DNA of 64,000 bases, taken from assembly GCA_025356075.1 (NCBI GenBank), contig JANXUT010000053.1, positions 247,758 through 311,757 of the forward strand, in the 5' to 3' direction. Shown piece after piece: positions 36,591-46,594 of this stretch. The notes below the pieces were generated by a model. It saw only the letters and a program-made list of their open reading frames with translations, had not been told where the DNA came from and did no database searches. The position numbers and the translations under genes were made by a program. The stretch comes from Pseudomonadota bacterium (GTDB taxonomy: Bacteria; Pseudomonadota; Gammaproteobacteria; Steroidobacterales; Steroidobacteraceae). The stretch's first letter is position 1. Every line of letters begins with the position of its first letter.

Positions 36591-38219
36591 ATGAAGCCGC
36601 ATTCGCTACGCCTGCTGCTCGCGCAACGAAACCTCTTCGTCGGCGACATCGACGGCAATGCCCTGAAGGTGCTGGAGGCGGCGCGCGCCGGCACCGAGGC
36701 GGGGGCGGACATCGTGCTGCTGCCCGAACTCGCTCTCGCCGGCTACCCGCCCGAGGACCTCCTCTTTCATTCGGGCTTCCGTCGCCAGGTCGGGACCGCG
36801 CTCGAGCGCCTGTGCCGCGAGGCGAGCGCGGTCGATCTCCTCTTCGGCTACCCGGAATACGCCGACGGCGCGATCTACAACTCCGCCGCGCTCATCCGTG
36901 GCAAGCGCGTCTACGCCAATCACCGCAAGCAAGTACTGCCGAACTACCGCGTCTTCGACGAGAAGCGCTACTTCCAGCCCGGCACCGCCCCGACGCTCGT
37001 GGATGTCGCGGGCGCGCGCGTGGCGCTGCTCGTCTGCGAGGACATCTGGGAGCGCGAGCCGACCCGGCAGGCGCGCGCCGCCGGTGCCGAGGCGCTGCTC
37101 GTCATCAATGCCTCGCCCTACCAGCTGCACAAGCAGCGCGAGCGCGAGCGGGTGGCCGGCGAGCGCGTCGCTGAGTCGGGCCTGCCGCTCGTCTACCTCA
37201 ACCTGATCGGCGGACAGGACGAGCTCGTCTTCGATGGCAACAGCTTCGTGCTCGGCGCCGACGGCGCGCTGGCCCAGCGGTTGCCTGCGTGGATGGAGGC
37301 GACCGCCCTCGTCGAGTTCGAACGCCGCGACGGGCGTCTGGCGCCCGTGCCGGGCGCGATCGCCGCTGAGCTCTCCGAGGAGGGCAGCGTCTACGAGGCG
37401 CTCGTGCTCGGGGTGCGCGACTACGTGCTCAAGCACCGCTTCCCGGGCGTCGTCATGGGGCTCTCGGGCGGCGTCGATTCGGCGCTCACGCTCGCGATCG
37501 CGGTCGATGCGCTCGGTCCCGATCGCGTGCAGGCGGTCATGATGCCCTCGCGCTTCACCTCGGAGATGAGCAAGGACGATGCCGCCGCGCAGGCGCGCGC
37601 GCAGGGCGTGCGCTTCAGCAGCATCTCGATCGAGGGGATGTTCGAGTCGACGCTCGCCGCGCTCAAGGGCGAGTTCGCCGGGCGGGCCGCCGACACGGCG
37701 GAGGAGAACATCCAGTCGCGCTGCCGCGGCGTGCTGTTGATGGGCATTTCGAACAAGACGGGCTCGATGCTGCTCACGACCGGCAATAAGAGCGAGATGT
37801 CGGTCGGTTACGCGACCCTCTACGGCGACATGGCCGGTGGCTTCGCGCCGATCAAGGACTGCAGCAAGCTCATGGTCTACCGGCTGGCGAAGTACCGGAA
37901 CGCCCGTTCACCGGTGATCCCCGCGCGCGTGATCGAGCGGCCGCCGACGGCGGAGCTGCGCGCCGACCAGAAGGACACCGATTCGCTGCCGCCGTACGAG
38001 GTCATGGACCCGATCCTCGAGGCGTTCATCGAGGCTGACCTGTCGGTCGATGAGATCGCGGCGCGCGGCTTCGACCGCGCGACGGTCGGGCGCATCCTCG
38101 AGATGGTGAAGCGCAACGAGTACAAGCGCCGCCAGGCGCCGCCCGGGATCCGCATCAGCGGCCGCGCCTTCGGCCGCGACTGGCGCTATCCGATCACTTC
38201 CGGGTACCGGACCCGCTGA
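36591..38219 (+). CDS. nadE: NadE, glutamine-dependent NAD+ synthetase
   Basis: NadE converts NaAD to NAD using ammonia from glutamine. The 542-residue protein has an N-terminal nitrilase-type glutaminase domain with the catalytic Glu in LLPELALAGYPPEDLL, Lys in NHRKQVLPNYRVFDEKRYF and Cys in LLVCEDIWE. The C-terminal synthetase domain has the P-loop SGGVDSALTLAIAVDALG and TGNKSEMSVGYATLYGDM. The ATG at 36591 begins at the family N-terminus. It follows sucD by 55 bases. Confidence 0.96.
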   Translation: MKPHSLRLLLAQRNLFVGDIDGNALKVLEAARAGTEAGADIVLLPELALAGYPPEDLLFHSGFRRQVGTALERLCREASAVDLLFGYPEYADGAIYNSAALIRGKRVYANHRKQVLPNYRVFDEKRYFQPGTAPTLVDVAGARVALLVCEDIWEREPTRQARAAGAEALLVINASPYQLHKQRERERVAGERVAESGLPLVYLNLIGGQDELVFDGNSFVLGADGALAQRLPAWMEATALVEFERRDGRLAPVPGAIAAELSEEGSVYEALVLGVRDYVLKHRFPGVVMGLSGGVDSALTLAIAVDALGPDRVQAVMMPSRFTSEMSKDDAAAQARAQGVRFSSISIEGMFESTLAALKGEFAGRAADTAEENIQSRCRGVLLMGISNKTGSMLLTTGNKSEMSVGYATLYGDMAGGFAPIKDCSKLMVYRLAKYRNARSPVIPARVIERPPTAELRADQKDTDSLPPYEVMDPILEAFIEADLSVDEIAARGFDRATVGRILEMVKRNEYKRRQAPPGIRISGRAFGRDWRYPITSGYRTR

Positions 38220-38253
38220 GGCGGCCGGCGGCGGGACGCATCGGTCCCAGGGA

Positions 38254-39102
38254 TCACCAGACGTGCCACCAGTGCTTGCGGTCGGCGCGCACGGTGTCGC
38301 CCGGGAAGTTGGCGGCCAGCACCTTGCTCGCATCGCCGGCGAGGTCCTGCATGCCGAGCTTCTGGTAGCCGGTCACCGTGATCTCGAGCGCCTCGCGCGT
38401 CGAGGGGGCGCCGTCGTAGTTCTCCATCAGGTAGCGCGCTCGCTCGATCGCCGCGACCCACGCGCCGCGGCGCATGTAGTAGCGCGCGACGTGGATCTCG
38501 TAGTCGGCGAGGCGGTTCCTGAGGTAGATCATCCGCTGGCGCGAGTCGGCGGCGTAGTCGCTCTGCGGGTACTGCGTGACGACCCGCGAGAACGCATCGA
38601 AGGACTTGCGCAGGTCCTGCGGCGGCCGCTGCGACATGTCGACGCTGAACCAGCGCTCGAGGAAGTTCGGGTCGCGCTCGAAGTAGACCAGGCCCTTCAC
38701 GTAGTAGGCGTAGTCGATGCGCGGGTGGGTCGGATTTTCGCGGATGAAGGAATCGGCGGCGTCGACCGCGGACTCCTTCTCATGCGCCTTGTAGTAGGCG
38801 TAGATGATGTCGAGCCGGCTCTGGCGTGCCGGCTCGCTGAACGGGTAGCGGGCGGCGAGCGCCTCGTAGCCCTTGATCGCGACGCCGTAGCTGCCGTCCT
38901 TCATCGCCTTGGAGGCCTTCGAGTAGAAGAGCTCCGGGCTCGCGTTCAGGTCGTCCTTGTGCCGAAAGTGCTTGCAGCCGCCGAGCGCGAGCGTAGCGCC
39001 GAGGAGGACGAGGAGCAGTGTCCGCGCCGGAGGGCGGCGGTGGGCCGCGCGCGCGACCGAGGCCGTGGGTGCGCGAAGCGGCGCGGGGGCGTACGAGCTC
39101 AA
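38254..39102 (-). CDS. bamD: BamD, outer-membrane assembly lipoprotein
   Basis: BamD is the essential lipoprotein of the BAM complex. The 282-residue protein has a long basic signal region, the lipobox LALGGC near residue 43, and TPR-like repeats (SPELFYSKASKAMKDGSYGV, AIKGYEALAARYPFSEPARQ, YAYYVKGLVYFERDP). The best available start is a TTG at 39102, since no ATG or GTG precedes the signal sequence in frame; the exact start is therefore uncertain. It is divergent from rluD, the usual arrangement in gammaproteobacteria. Confidence 0.93.
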   Translation of the reverse strand: MSSYAPAPLRAPTASVARAAHRRPPARTLLLVLLGATLALGGCKHFRHKDDLNASPELFYSKASKAMKDGSYGVAIKGYEALAARYPFSEPARQSRLDIIYAYYKAHEKESAVDAADSFIRENPTHPRIDYAYYVKGLVYFERDPNFLERWFSVDMSQRPPQDLRKSFDAFSRVVTQYPQSDYAADSRQRMIYLRNRLADYEIHVARYYMRRGAWVAAIERARYLMENYDGAPSTREALEITVTGYQKLGMQDLAGDASKVLAANFPGDTVRADRKHWWHVW

Positions 39103-39154
39103 GGGGGATTCACCGGGGAATGCAAGGCGCGGGAGTATACCGTATGTTGTTGGG

Positions 39155-40108
39155 ATGCCCGGCCCCCTCGAAGCACGAATCCCCGACGCAAACCGTGGTC
39201 AACGATTGGACCAGGCACTGGCCCAACTGTTCCCCGATTTCTCGCGAACCCGCCTAAAAAACTGGATCGAATCCGGCCGGGTGCTGGTGGACGGGCGGGC
39301 GCTGCGCCCCAAGGACGTGGTCGCTGGCGGCGAGGTGGTGCGGGTGGATCCCCTCATCGAGGCGCTGGTGGAGCTGGCCCCGGAGCCGATCGCGCTCGAC
39401 ATCGTGCACGAGGATCCGTCGATCTTCGTCATCAACAAGCCCGCCGGGCTCGTCGTGCATCCCGGCGCCGGCAATCCCCGCTCGACGCTGCAAAATGCGC
39501 TCCTGCACCGCGACCCCAAGCTTGCGGTCCTGCCGCGTGCCGGCATCGTGCACCGGCTCGACAAGGGCACGAGCGGCCTCCTCGTCGTCGCGCGCACCGA
39601 GGCGGCGCACGGCAAGCTCATCAAGGCGCTCGCCGGCCACGAGGTCGAGCGCGTCTACGAGGCGGTCGCGATCGGTGTGATGACCGCCGGCGGCACGATC
39701 GATGCGCCGATCGACCGCCATCCGGTCGACCGGCTGCGCATGGCGGTGCGCGGCAATGGCCGCGAGGCGGTCACCCACTACCGCGTCATCGAGCGGTTCC
39801 GCGCCCACACGCACGTGCGCGTCGAGCTCGAGACCGGGCGCACGCACCAGATCCGCGTGCACCTTGCGCACGCCGGCTTCCCACTGGTCGGCGATGCGGT
39901 CTACGGCAAGCGGCTCGTGATGCCGAAAACCCCGAGCCCGCGCGCCGAGGCTGCGCTCAGGGGATTTCACCGCCAGGCGCTGCACGCGGCGCGGCTTGCC
40001 TTCGCGCACCCGGCGAGCGGTGAGCGAGTCGAGTTCAAGGCGCCGCTCCCCGCGGACCTCCGTGAGCTCGTTGGCGCCTTGAGCGCGGACGCGCGCCCCG
40101 CCGCATGA
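39155..40108 (+). CDS. rluD: RluD, 23S rRNA pseudouridine synthase
   Basis: RluD makes pseudouridines 1911, 1915 and 1917 in 23S rRNA helix 69. The 317 residues contain an N-terminal S4 domain (RGQRLDQALAQLFPDFSRTR), the catalytic aspartate motif HRLDKGTSGLLVVART and the C-terminal LETGRTHQIRVHLAHAGFPL. The ATG at 39155 is chosen because the preceding frame is antisense to bamD. The stop overlaps pgeF as ATGA. Confidence 0.95.
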   Translation: MPGPLEARIPDANRGQRLDQALAQLFPDFSRTRLKNWIESGRVLVDGRALRPKDVVAGGEVVRVDPLIEALVELAPEPIALDIVHEDPSIFVINKPAGLVVHPGAGNPRSTLQNALLHRDPKLAVLPRAGIVHRLDKGTSGLLVVARTEAAHGKLIKALAGHEVERVYEAVAIGVMTAGGTIDAPIDRHPVDRLRMAVRGNGREAVTHYRVIERFRAHTHVRVELETGRTHQIRVHLAHAGFPLVGDAVYGKRLVMPKTPSPRAEAALRGFHRQALHAARLAFAHPASGERVEFKAPLPADLRELVGALSADARPAA

Positions 40109-40851
40109 GCGCCCCGGTGTGGGAGCGCGCCGACTGGCCGGCGCCTCCCGGCGTTCACGCCGGTACCACGCTTCGCACGGGCGGGGTGAGTGAGGGCGCG
40201 TTGGCCTCGCTCAACCTCGCGCTCAACGTCGGCGATGACCCCGCCGCGGTCGCCTCGAACCGCGCGCGCCTCGCCGCCTTCCTCAAGCTCCCGGCAGAGC
40301 CCTACTGGCTCCGGCAGGTGCACGGCCGCGACGTGGCGAGGCACGGGAGCGTCGGTGCCAGCCCGACCGCCGATGGGGCGGTCGCCTTCGGCCGCGGCCG
40401 CGTGCTCGCGGTACTGACCGCCGACTGCCTGCCGGTCGTGCTCGCGAGCCAGGACGGCGAGCGGCTCGGGATCGCGCACGCCGGCTGGCGCGGCCTGCTT
40501 GGCGGCGTCATCGAGGCGACCGTGGAGGCACTTGGCGTGCCGGGCGGGCAGCTCCACGCGTGGCTGGGTCCCGCCATAGGACCGGCCGCGTTCGAGGTGG
40601 GCGGGGACGTGCGCTCGGCGTTCATGGCGGCCGACCCCGGGGACGGGGAGGCCTTCCAGGCCAATGCCCGCGGCCGCTGGCAGGCCGATCTCTATGCCCT
40701 CGCGCGGCGCAGGCTCACGAAGCTCGGGCTCAGCTCCATCAGTGGCGGGGGGGCGTGCACCTACGCCTCCGCCGGGCGGTATTTCTCGTACCGGCGGGAT
40801 CAGACGGCCGGGCGCATGGCCACGCTCCTCTGGCGCGAACCGGCGGACTGA
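40105..40851 (+). CDS. pgeF: PgeF/YfiH, multicopper-like purine nucleoside phosphorylase family
   Basis: A 248-residue YfiH/LACC1-family protein. Relatives act on purine nucleosides, and YfiH of E. coli was proposed to edit peptidoglycan precursors. The motifs are QVHGRDV, TADCLPVVL, IAHAGWRGLLGGVIEATV, GPAIGPAAFEV and the C-terminal YFSYRRD. These include the conserved His and Cys metal ligands. Coupling to rluD and closeness to clpB match the rluD-yfiH-clpB order of E. coli. Confidence 0.93.
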   Translation: MSAPVWERADWPAPPGVHAGTTLRTGGVSEGALASLNLALNVGDDPAAVASNRARLAAFLKLPAEPYWLRQVHGRDVARHGSVGASPTADGAVAFGRGRVLAVLTADCLPVVLASQDGERLGIAHAGWRGLLGGVIEATVEALGVPGGQLHAWLGPAIGPAAFEVGGDVRSAFMAADPGDGEAFQANARGRWQADLYALARRRLTKLGLSSISGGGACTYASAGRYFSYRRDQTAGRMATLLWREPAD

Positions 40852-40903
40852 GCCCGCGCCACGAAAGCGGGGCGCCCCGGGGTGCCTGGATGGCCGCTTA
40901 GTA

Positions 40904-40929
40904 GTTGAATTTGCTCGCCGAAGCCCCAT
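40904..40929 (+). promoter_or_regulatory. Sigma-32 heat-shock promoter of clpB
   Basis: GTTGAA (40904-40909) and CCCCAT (40924-40929, continuing CC) are 14 bases apart. This matches the RpoH consensus, whose -35 is CTTGAA and whose -10 is CCCCAT-n-T. It lies about 37 bases before the clpB ATG, as expected for a heat-shock disaggregase. Confidence 0.85.
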
Positions 40930-40965
40930 CCTCCCCGTCGATGGGATAGCGCTGGGAGAGTCGGG

Positions 40966-43557
40966 ATGCGACAGGACAAGCTCACCTCGAAGTTTCAGCT
41001 CGCGCTCGCCGAGGCGCAGTCGCTCGCCGTTGCGCGCGACAACCAGTTCATCGAGCCCGCCCACCTCCTGATGGCACTCCTCGACCAGCAGGGCGGGACC
41101 GTCCGCCCGCTCCTCGACAAAGCCGGCGTCAACCTGAACCAGCTGCGCTCGCGCCTGGGGCAGGCGCTCGATCGCATCGCGAAGGTCGAGGGCTCGGCGG
41201 GCGAAGTGCACGTGTCCAACGACCTCGGCCGGCTCTTGAACCTCACCGAGAAGCTCGCGACCCAGCGCGGCGACCAGTTCATCGCCTCCGAGCTCTACAT
41301 CCTCGCCGCGGTCGAGGACAAGGGCGAGCTCGGCAAGCTGCTGCGCGAGTCGGGTGCCGTGCGCGGCGCCCTCGAGAAGGCGATCGAGGAGGTCCGCGGC
41401 GGGGAGAAGGTGGACGACGCCAACGCCGAGGAGGCGCGCGGCGCGCTCGAGAAGTACACGATCGACCTGACCGAACGGGCCCGGAGCGGCAAGCTCGATC
41501 CCGTGATCGGCCGGGACGATGAGATCCGCCGCACCATCCAGGTGCTGCAGCGACGCACCAAGAACAACCCCGTGCTGATCGGCGAGCCTGGCGTCGGCAA
41601 GACCGCCATCGTCGAGGGCCTCGCGCAGCGCATCGTCAACGGCGAGGTGCCGGAGGGGCTTAAGTCCAAGCGCATCCTCGCCCTCGACATGGGCTCGCTG
41701 ATCGCAGGAGCGAAGTTCCGCGGCGAGTTCGAGGAGCGCCTGAAGGGCGTGCTCAACGACTTGGCCAAGCAGGAAGGACAGGTGATCCTGTTCATCGACG
41801 AGCTGCACACGATGGTCGGTGCCGGCAAGGCCGAGGGCGCGATGGATGCGGGCAACATGCTCAAGCCCGCGCTCGCGCGCGGCGAGCTGCACTGCGTCGG
41901 CGCGACGACGCTCGATGAGTACCGCAAGTACATCGAGAAGGATGCCGCGCTCGAGCGCCGCTTCCAGAAGGTGCTGGTCAACGAACCCTCGGTCGAGGAC
42001 ACGATCGCGATCCTGCGTGGCCTCAAGGAACGCTACGCGGTGCACCACCAGGTGCAGATCACCGATCCCGCCATCGTCGCCGCGGCGACGCTCTCGCACC
42101 GCTACATCGCCGACCGCCAGCTGCCCGACAAGGCGATCGACCTCATCGACGAGGCGGCGTCGCGCATCCGCATGGAGATGGACTCCAAGCCCGAGGAGAT
42201 GGACCGCCTCGACCGGCGCATCATCCAGCTGAAGATGGAGCGCGAGGCGCTGAGAAAAGAGAAGGATGCGCCCTCGCGCAAAAGGCTCGAGCAGCTCGAG
42301 GAGTCGGTGCGCGCGCTCGAGAAGGAATACGCCGACTTCGACGAGATCTGGAAGCGCGAGAAGGCCGCGTCGCAGGGCGAGGCGCAGATTAAGTCCGAAC
42401 TCGAGCGCGCCCGGCTCGAGTTCGAGGCGGCACGGCGCGCGAGCGACCTCGGGCGCATGTCCGAGCTCCAGTACGGCCGGATCCCCGAGCTCGAGAAGCG
42501 CCTGAAATCGGCGCAGGACGCCGACGCCAAGGTGCCGACTCTCGTCCGCAACAAGGTGACCGAGGAGGAGATCGCCGAGGTCGTCTCGAAGTGGACGGGT
42601 ATCCCGGTCGCGAAGATGCTCGAGGGCGAGAAGGACAAGCTCCTGCGCATGGAGGAGTCGATCGAGACGCGCGTCGTCGGCCAGGACGAGGCGGTGCGCG
42701 CCGTCGCCGATGCGATCCGTCGCGCGCGCGCCGGACTCAGCGATCCCAATCGCCCGAGCGGCTCGTTCCTGTTCCTAGGTCCCACCGGCGTCGGCAAGAC
42801 GGAGCTTTCCAAGGCGCTCGCCGAGTTCCTCTTTGACACGCAGGACGCGCTCGTGCGGATCGACATGAGCGAGTTCATGGAGAAGCACTCGGTCGCGCGC
42901 ATGATCGGCGCGCCGCCCGGCTACGTCGGCTACGAGGAAGGCGGCTACCTCACGGAGGCCGTGCGGCGCCGGCCGTACGCGGTGATCCTGCTCGATGAAA
43001 TCGAGAAGGCGCACCCGGACGTGTTCAACGTGCTGCTGCAGGTGCTCGACGACGGGCGCCTGACCGACGGCCAGGGCCGCACGGTCGACTTTCGCAACAC
43101 GGTCATCATCATGACCTCGAACCTGGGCTCGCAGCTCATCCAGGAGAGCGCGGGCGAGGGCAACTACGAGCGCATGAAGGCGGCCGTGCTCGAGGTCGTC
43201 GGCGGCCACTTCAGGCCCGAGTTCGTCAACCGGATCGACGACATCGTCGTATTCCGGCCGCTCGGTCGGCCTGAGATCCGCCGCATCGTCGACATCCAGC
43301 TCGGCTACCTGAGGAAACGCCTCGCCGAGCGCGAGATCGGCCTCGAGCTCGACGATGCCGCCCGCGACCGGCTCGGCGAGGCGGGCTTCGATCCCGTCTA
43401 CGGCGCAAGGCCGCTCAAGCGCGCGATCCAGCAGCAGCTCGAGAACCCCCTCGCGCAGCGCATCCTCAAGAACGAGTTCGGCCCGGGCGATGCGATCAAG
43501 GTGTCGGCCGCCGACGGCACGCTCGCCTTCAGCAAGGCGCGGCGCGTCGCCGCGTGA
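40966..43557 (+). CDS. clpB: ClpB, protein disaggregase
   Basis: ClpB works with DnaK to dissolve protein aggregates. The 863-residue Hsp100 protein has an N-terminal Clp_N double repeat, a first AAA+ module with [18 protein letters not shown] and [20 protein letters not shown], a coiled-coil middle domain at about residues 405-525, and a second module with [19 protein letters not shown] and [19 protein letters not shown]. It lacks the ClpP-binding loop of ClpA and ClpX. GGGAG precedes the ATG. Confidence 0.97.
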   Translation: MRQDKLTSKFQLALAEAQSLAVARDNQFIEPAHLLMALLDQQGGTVRPLLDKAGVNLNQLRSRLGQALDRIAKVEGSAGEVHVSNDLGRLLNLTEKLATQRGDQFIASELYILAAVEDKGELGKLLRESGAVRGALEKAIEEVRGGEKVDDANAEEARGALEKYTIDLTERARSGKLDPVIGRDDEIRRTIQVLQRRTKNNPVLIGEPGVGKTAIVEGLAQRIVNGEVPEGLKSKRILALDMGSLIAGAKFRGEFEERLKGVLNDLAKQEGQVILFIDELHTMVGAGKAEGAMDAGNMLKPALARGELHCVGATTLDEYRKYIEKDAALERRFQKVLVNEPSVEDTIAILRGLKERYAVHHQVQITDPAIVAAATLSHRYIADRQLPDKAIDLIDEAASRIRMEMDSKPEEMDRLDRRIIQLKMEREALRKEKDAPSRKRLEQLEESVRALEKEYADFDEIWKREKAASQGEAQIKSELERARLEFEAARRASDLGRMSELQYGRIPELEKRLKSAQDADAKVPTLVRNKVTEEEIAEVVSKWTGIPVAKMLEGEKDKLLRMEESIETRVVGQDEAVRAVADAIRRARAGLSDPNRPSGSFLFLGPTGVGKTELSKALAEFLFDTQDALVRIDMSEFMEKHSVARMIGAPPGYVGYEEGGYLTEAVRRRPYAVILLDEIEKAHPDVFNVLLQVLDDGRLTDGQGRTVDFRNTVIIMTSNLGSQLIQESAGEGNYERMKAAVLEVVGGHFRPEFVNRIDDIVVFRPLGRPEIRRIVDIQLGYLRKRLAEREIGLELDDAARDRLGEAGFDPVYGARPLKRAIQQQLENPLAQRILKNEFGPGDAIKVSAADGTLAFSKARRVAA

Positions 43558-43585
43558 CAGCGCGCCGCTGCTATGATTCGCGCGC

Positions 43586-43606
43586 CCCCGCGCCGTCGGC
43601 GCGGGG
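43586..43606 (+). other. GC-rich inverted repeat after clpB
   Basis: Nine-base arms CCCCGCGCC and GGCGCGGGG face each other with a three-base loop, 29 bases after the clpB stop. There is no T run, so termination is only a possibility. A TATGAT just upstream (43573-43578) could serve the next gene. Confidence 0.4.
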
Positions 43607-43650
43607 TGCGAGGCCCCGGCCGGTCCCGGCGGCGCTAGCGGGAGCCGCCG

Positions 43651-44103
43651 ATGCCGATCTATGAGTACCAGTGCGCCGCCTGCGGCGCGCACCACGAGAC
43701 GATCCAGAAGATGAGCGCGGGGCCGCTCAAGAAGTGTCCCGCCTGCGGCAAGCTGCGCCTCAAGCGCCTCATCTCCGCGCCCGTGTTTCGCCTCAAGGGC
43801 GGCGGCTGGTACGAGACCGACTTCAAGTCGGATTCCGAGTCCAAGCGCAACCTCCACGCCGAGGAAAAGGGCGAGAAGACCGAGGCCGGCGACAAGGCCG
43901 CCGCCCCCGCCAAGGAGGGCACCGGCGATGCCGCCCCGAAGGCCGAGGCGAAGGCGGACGCCAAGGGCGATGCCAAGGCGGCCCCGGCGGCCAAGCCCGA
44001 CGGTGCGAAGGGGGAGCGGAAGGAGTCCGCGAAGGCCAGCAAAGCCACCCGCCGCCCGCCCGCCCGGCGAGCGCGCCCGGCCGGGAAGTCCCGCCGGCGC
44101 TGA
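43651..44103 (+). CDS. FmdB-type zinc ribbon protein with a Lys/Ala-rich tail
   Basis: A 150-residue protein. Residues 1-45 form the FmdB/CxxC_CxxC putative regulatory zinc ribbon, with CAAC and CPAC pairs and the MPIYEYQC start. Residues 45-70 include the family extension GGGWYETDFKS. The remaining 80 residues are low-complexity, rich in Lys, Ala, Glu and Pro and ending in Arg. Such genes commonly stand just before aspS, as here. The family's biochemical role is not settled. Confidence 0.88.
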   Translation: MPIYEYQCAACGAHHETIQKMSAGPLKKCPACGKLRLKRLISAPVFRLKGGGWYETDFKSDSESKRNLHAEEKGEKTEAGDKAAAPAKEGTGDAAPKAEAKADAKGDAKAAPAAKPDGAKGERKESAKASKATRRPPARRARPAGKSRRR

Positions 44104-44196
44104 GGCCGGGCCGTCCCGAACGGCCGATCCCTTGCCACCCGCGCGGAGCGGCCCGTAACATCGCCGGCCCCTACGCGCAGGTTCCCGAGACGAAGC

Positions 44197-45963
44197 ATGC
44201 GGTCCCACTATTGCGGTCAGGTCAACGAAACGCTCATCGGCCAGACGGTCACCGTCGCCGGCTGGGTCCACCGGCGCCGTGACCACGGCGGGGTCATCTT
44301 CATTGACCTCAGGGACCGCGACGGCCTCCTGCAGATCGTGTTCGATCCGGACGCGGCGGCGATGTTCGCCGAGGCCGAGCGCGTGCGCAGCGAATTCGTG
44401 CTGAGCGTGATCGGCCAGGTGCGCCGCCGCCCCGACGGCACTGCCAATGCAAGCCTCGCCTCCGGCCAGGTCGAGCTCCTCGCGCAGGGGCTCACGGTGC
44501 TCAACCGCTGCGAGGCGCTGCCGTTCCAGCTCGATGAGGAAGTGCGCGAGGAGGTCAGGCTCAAGTACCGCTACCTCGACCTGCGGCGCGAAGTCATGCA
44601 CAAGCGGCTGTTGCTGCGCCACGAGGTCACCCGCGCGATCCGGCGCTACCTCGACGGTCACCGCTTCGTCGACATCGAGACGCCGATGCTGACCAAGGCG
44701 ACGCCGGAGGGCGCGCGCGACTACCTCGTGCCCTCGCGCACGCATCCCGGCAAGTTCTTCGCGCTGCCGCAGTCGCCGCAGATCTTCAAGCAGCTGCTGA
44801 TGATTGCCGGCTTCGACCGCTACTACCAGATCGTGCGGTGCTTTCGCGACGAGGATTTGAGGGCCGACCGGCAGCCCGACTTCACGCAGGTCGACGTCGA
44901 GACCTCGTTCCTCTCGCAGGGCGAGATCATGGACCTCATGGAAGGACTCATCCGCACGCTCTTTCGCGAGGTGCTCAGCGTCGACCTGCCGGCGCCCTTC
45001 CCGCGCATGAGCTACGCCGAGGCGATCCGTCGCTACGGCTCGGACAAGCCGGACCTCAGGATCCCGCTCGAGCTCGTCGATGTCGCCGATCTCGTGAAGG
45101 GCACGGAGTTCAAGGTGTTCGCCGGGCCCGCCGCCTCGGCGGATGGCCGGGTGGCGGCGCTGAAGGTGCCGCGTGGCGGAGAGCTCACGCGCAGCCAGAT
45201 CGACGAGTACACCGCGCACGTCGCCCGCTTCGGCGCGAAGGGCCTCGCCTACATCAAGGTCAACGACGCGGCGACCGGTCGGGCCGGCCTGCAGTCGCCG
45301 ATCCTTAAGTTCCTGTCGGACGAGGCGATCGCCGGGATCCTCGCGCGTACCGGCGCCGCCTCCGGCGACCTCGTATTCTTTGGCGCCGACCGCGCGAGTG
45401 TCGTCAGCGAGAGCCTGGGCGCGCTCAGGCTCAAAGTCGGCGCCGACCGCGGGCTCATCGCCAACGCCTGGCGGCCGCTCTGGGTGGTCGACTTCCCGAT
45501 GTTCGAGCACGATCCCGCGGCCGCGCGCTGGATCGCGATGCATCACCCGTTCACCTCCCCGGTCGAGGACGATGCCGCCGCGCTCGCGGCCAATCCCGGG
45601 CTTGCGATCGCGAAAGCCTACGACTGCGTGCTGAACGGCTCGGAGATCGGCGGCGGCTCCGTCCGCATCCATCGCGAGGAGATGCAGTCGGCGGTGTTCG
45701 GCCTCCTCGGCATCGCCCCCGAGGAAGCGCGCGCCAAGTTCGGCTTCCTGCTCGATGCGCTCAAGTTCGGCGCGCCGCCGCACGGCGGCATTGCCTTCGG
45801 GCTCGACCGGCTGGTCATGCTGATGTCGGGGGCCGACAGCATCCGCGAGGTCATCGCCTTCCCGAAGACGCAGACCGCCTTCGATGCGCTGACCGAGGCG
45901 CCGACGGCGGTGAGCGAGCAGCAACTGAAGGACCTGCACATCCGGCTGCGGCCGAGTGCCTGA
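44197..45963 (+). CDS. aspS: AspS, aspartyl-tRNA synthetase
   Basis: AspS charges tRNA-Asp. The 588-residue class II enzyme has an N-terminal OB-fold anticodon domain ([20 protein letters not shown]), motif 2 in [18 protein letters not shown], the bacterial GAD insertion domain around residues 280-420, and motif 3 [20 protein letters not shown]. It follows the FmdB-like gene. Its end overlaps the next gene by eight bases. Confidence 0.97.
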   Translation: MRSHYCGQVNETLIGQTVTVAGWVHRRRDHGGVIFIDLRDRDGLLQIVFDPDAAAMFAEAERVRSEFVLSVIGQVRRRPDGTANASLASGQVELLAQGLTVLNRCEALPFQLDEEVREEVRLKYRYLDLRREVMHKRLLLRHEVTRAIRRYLDGHRFVDIETPMLTKATPEGARDYLVPSRTHPGKFFALPQSPQIFKQLLMIAGFDRYYQIVRCFRDEDLRADRQPDFTQVDVETSFLSQGEIMDLMEGLIRTLFREVLSVDLPAPFPRMSYAEAIRRYGSDKPDLRIPLELVDVADLVKGTEFKVFAGPAASADGRVAALKVPRGGELTRSQIDEYTAHVARFGAKGLAYIKVNDAATGRAGLQSPILKFLSDEAIAGILARTGAASGDLVFFGADRASVVSESLGALRLKVGADRGLIANAWRPLWVVDFPMFEHDPAAARWIAMHHPFTSPVEDDAAALAANPGLAIAKAYDCVLNGSEIGGGSVRIHREEMQSAVFGLLGIAPEEARAKFGFLLDALKFGAPPHGGIAFGLDRLVMLMSGADSIREVIAFPKTQTAFDALTEAPTAVSEQQLKDLHIRLRPSA

Positions 45964-46594
45964 CGCGCCGACCGTCATCACCGCGCACGGGCTCTGGAAC
46001 ACGGGGCTCGAGGCGACGCTGCTGAGGCACCGGCTCGCCGGGCATGGCTTCCGGGTCCTGCAGTTCCACTATCGCTCGCTGACGGCGACGCTGGAGGAGG
46101 CGATCGCGGACTTTCGGTCGCTCGTGCTCGAGCAGCCGCCACCCGTGCACCTCATCGGCCACAGCCTCGGCGGCCTCGTGGTCCTGAGGCTCCTCGACTT
46201 GAACCCGACGCTGCCGATCGGCCGCATCGTGCTGCTCGGCTCGCCCGTCAACGGCAGCGCCTCGGCGCGTGCGGTCATCAAGATCCCGGGCGCCTCGATC
46301 TTCTTCGGGCCGCTTGCCGATGCGGAGCTGCTTAGGAGCGAGCCGCGCCGCTGGAGTCACCCGTTCGAGCTTGGCGTGATCGCGGGCGACAACCCCATCA
46401 GCTTTGGGCGATTGTTCAACCCGCTGCCCGAGCCCAACGACGGCACCGTCACGGTCGATGAGACCCGGCTCGAGGGCGCGACCGCCCACCGGGTGCTGCC
46501 CGTGAGCCACACCGGCATGATGCTGGCCGACAGCGTCGTCAGGGAGACGGCCTCGTTCCTGTTGACCGGCCGGTTCAGCGACCCAGTTCCTTGA
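45956..46594 (+). CDS. Alpha/beta hydrolase of unknown substrate
   Basis: A 212-residue cytoplasmic lipase/esterase-like protein. The oxyanion region TAHGLWNTG and the nucleophile motif [17 protein letters not shown] are clear, and a C-terminal VSHTGMM may supply the histidine. It starts at a GTG that overlaps the end of aspS by eight bases, and its last 20 bases overlap the end of the convergent mutS. No signal peptide is seen. Substrate cannot be inferred. Confidence 0.85.
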   Translation: MPDAPTVITAHGLWNTGLEATLLRHRLAGHGFRVLQFHYRSLTATLEEAIADFRSLVLEQPPPVHLIGHSLGGLVVLRLLDLNPTLPIGRIVLLGSPVNGSASARAVIKIPGASIFFGPLADAELLRSEPRRWSHPFELGVIAGDNPISFGRLFNPLPEPNDGTVTVDETRLEGATAHRVLPVSHTGMMLADSVVRETASFLLTGRFSDPVP

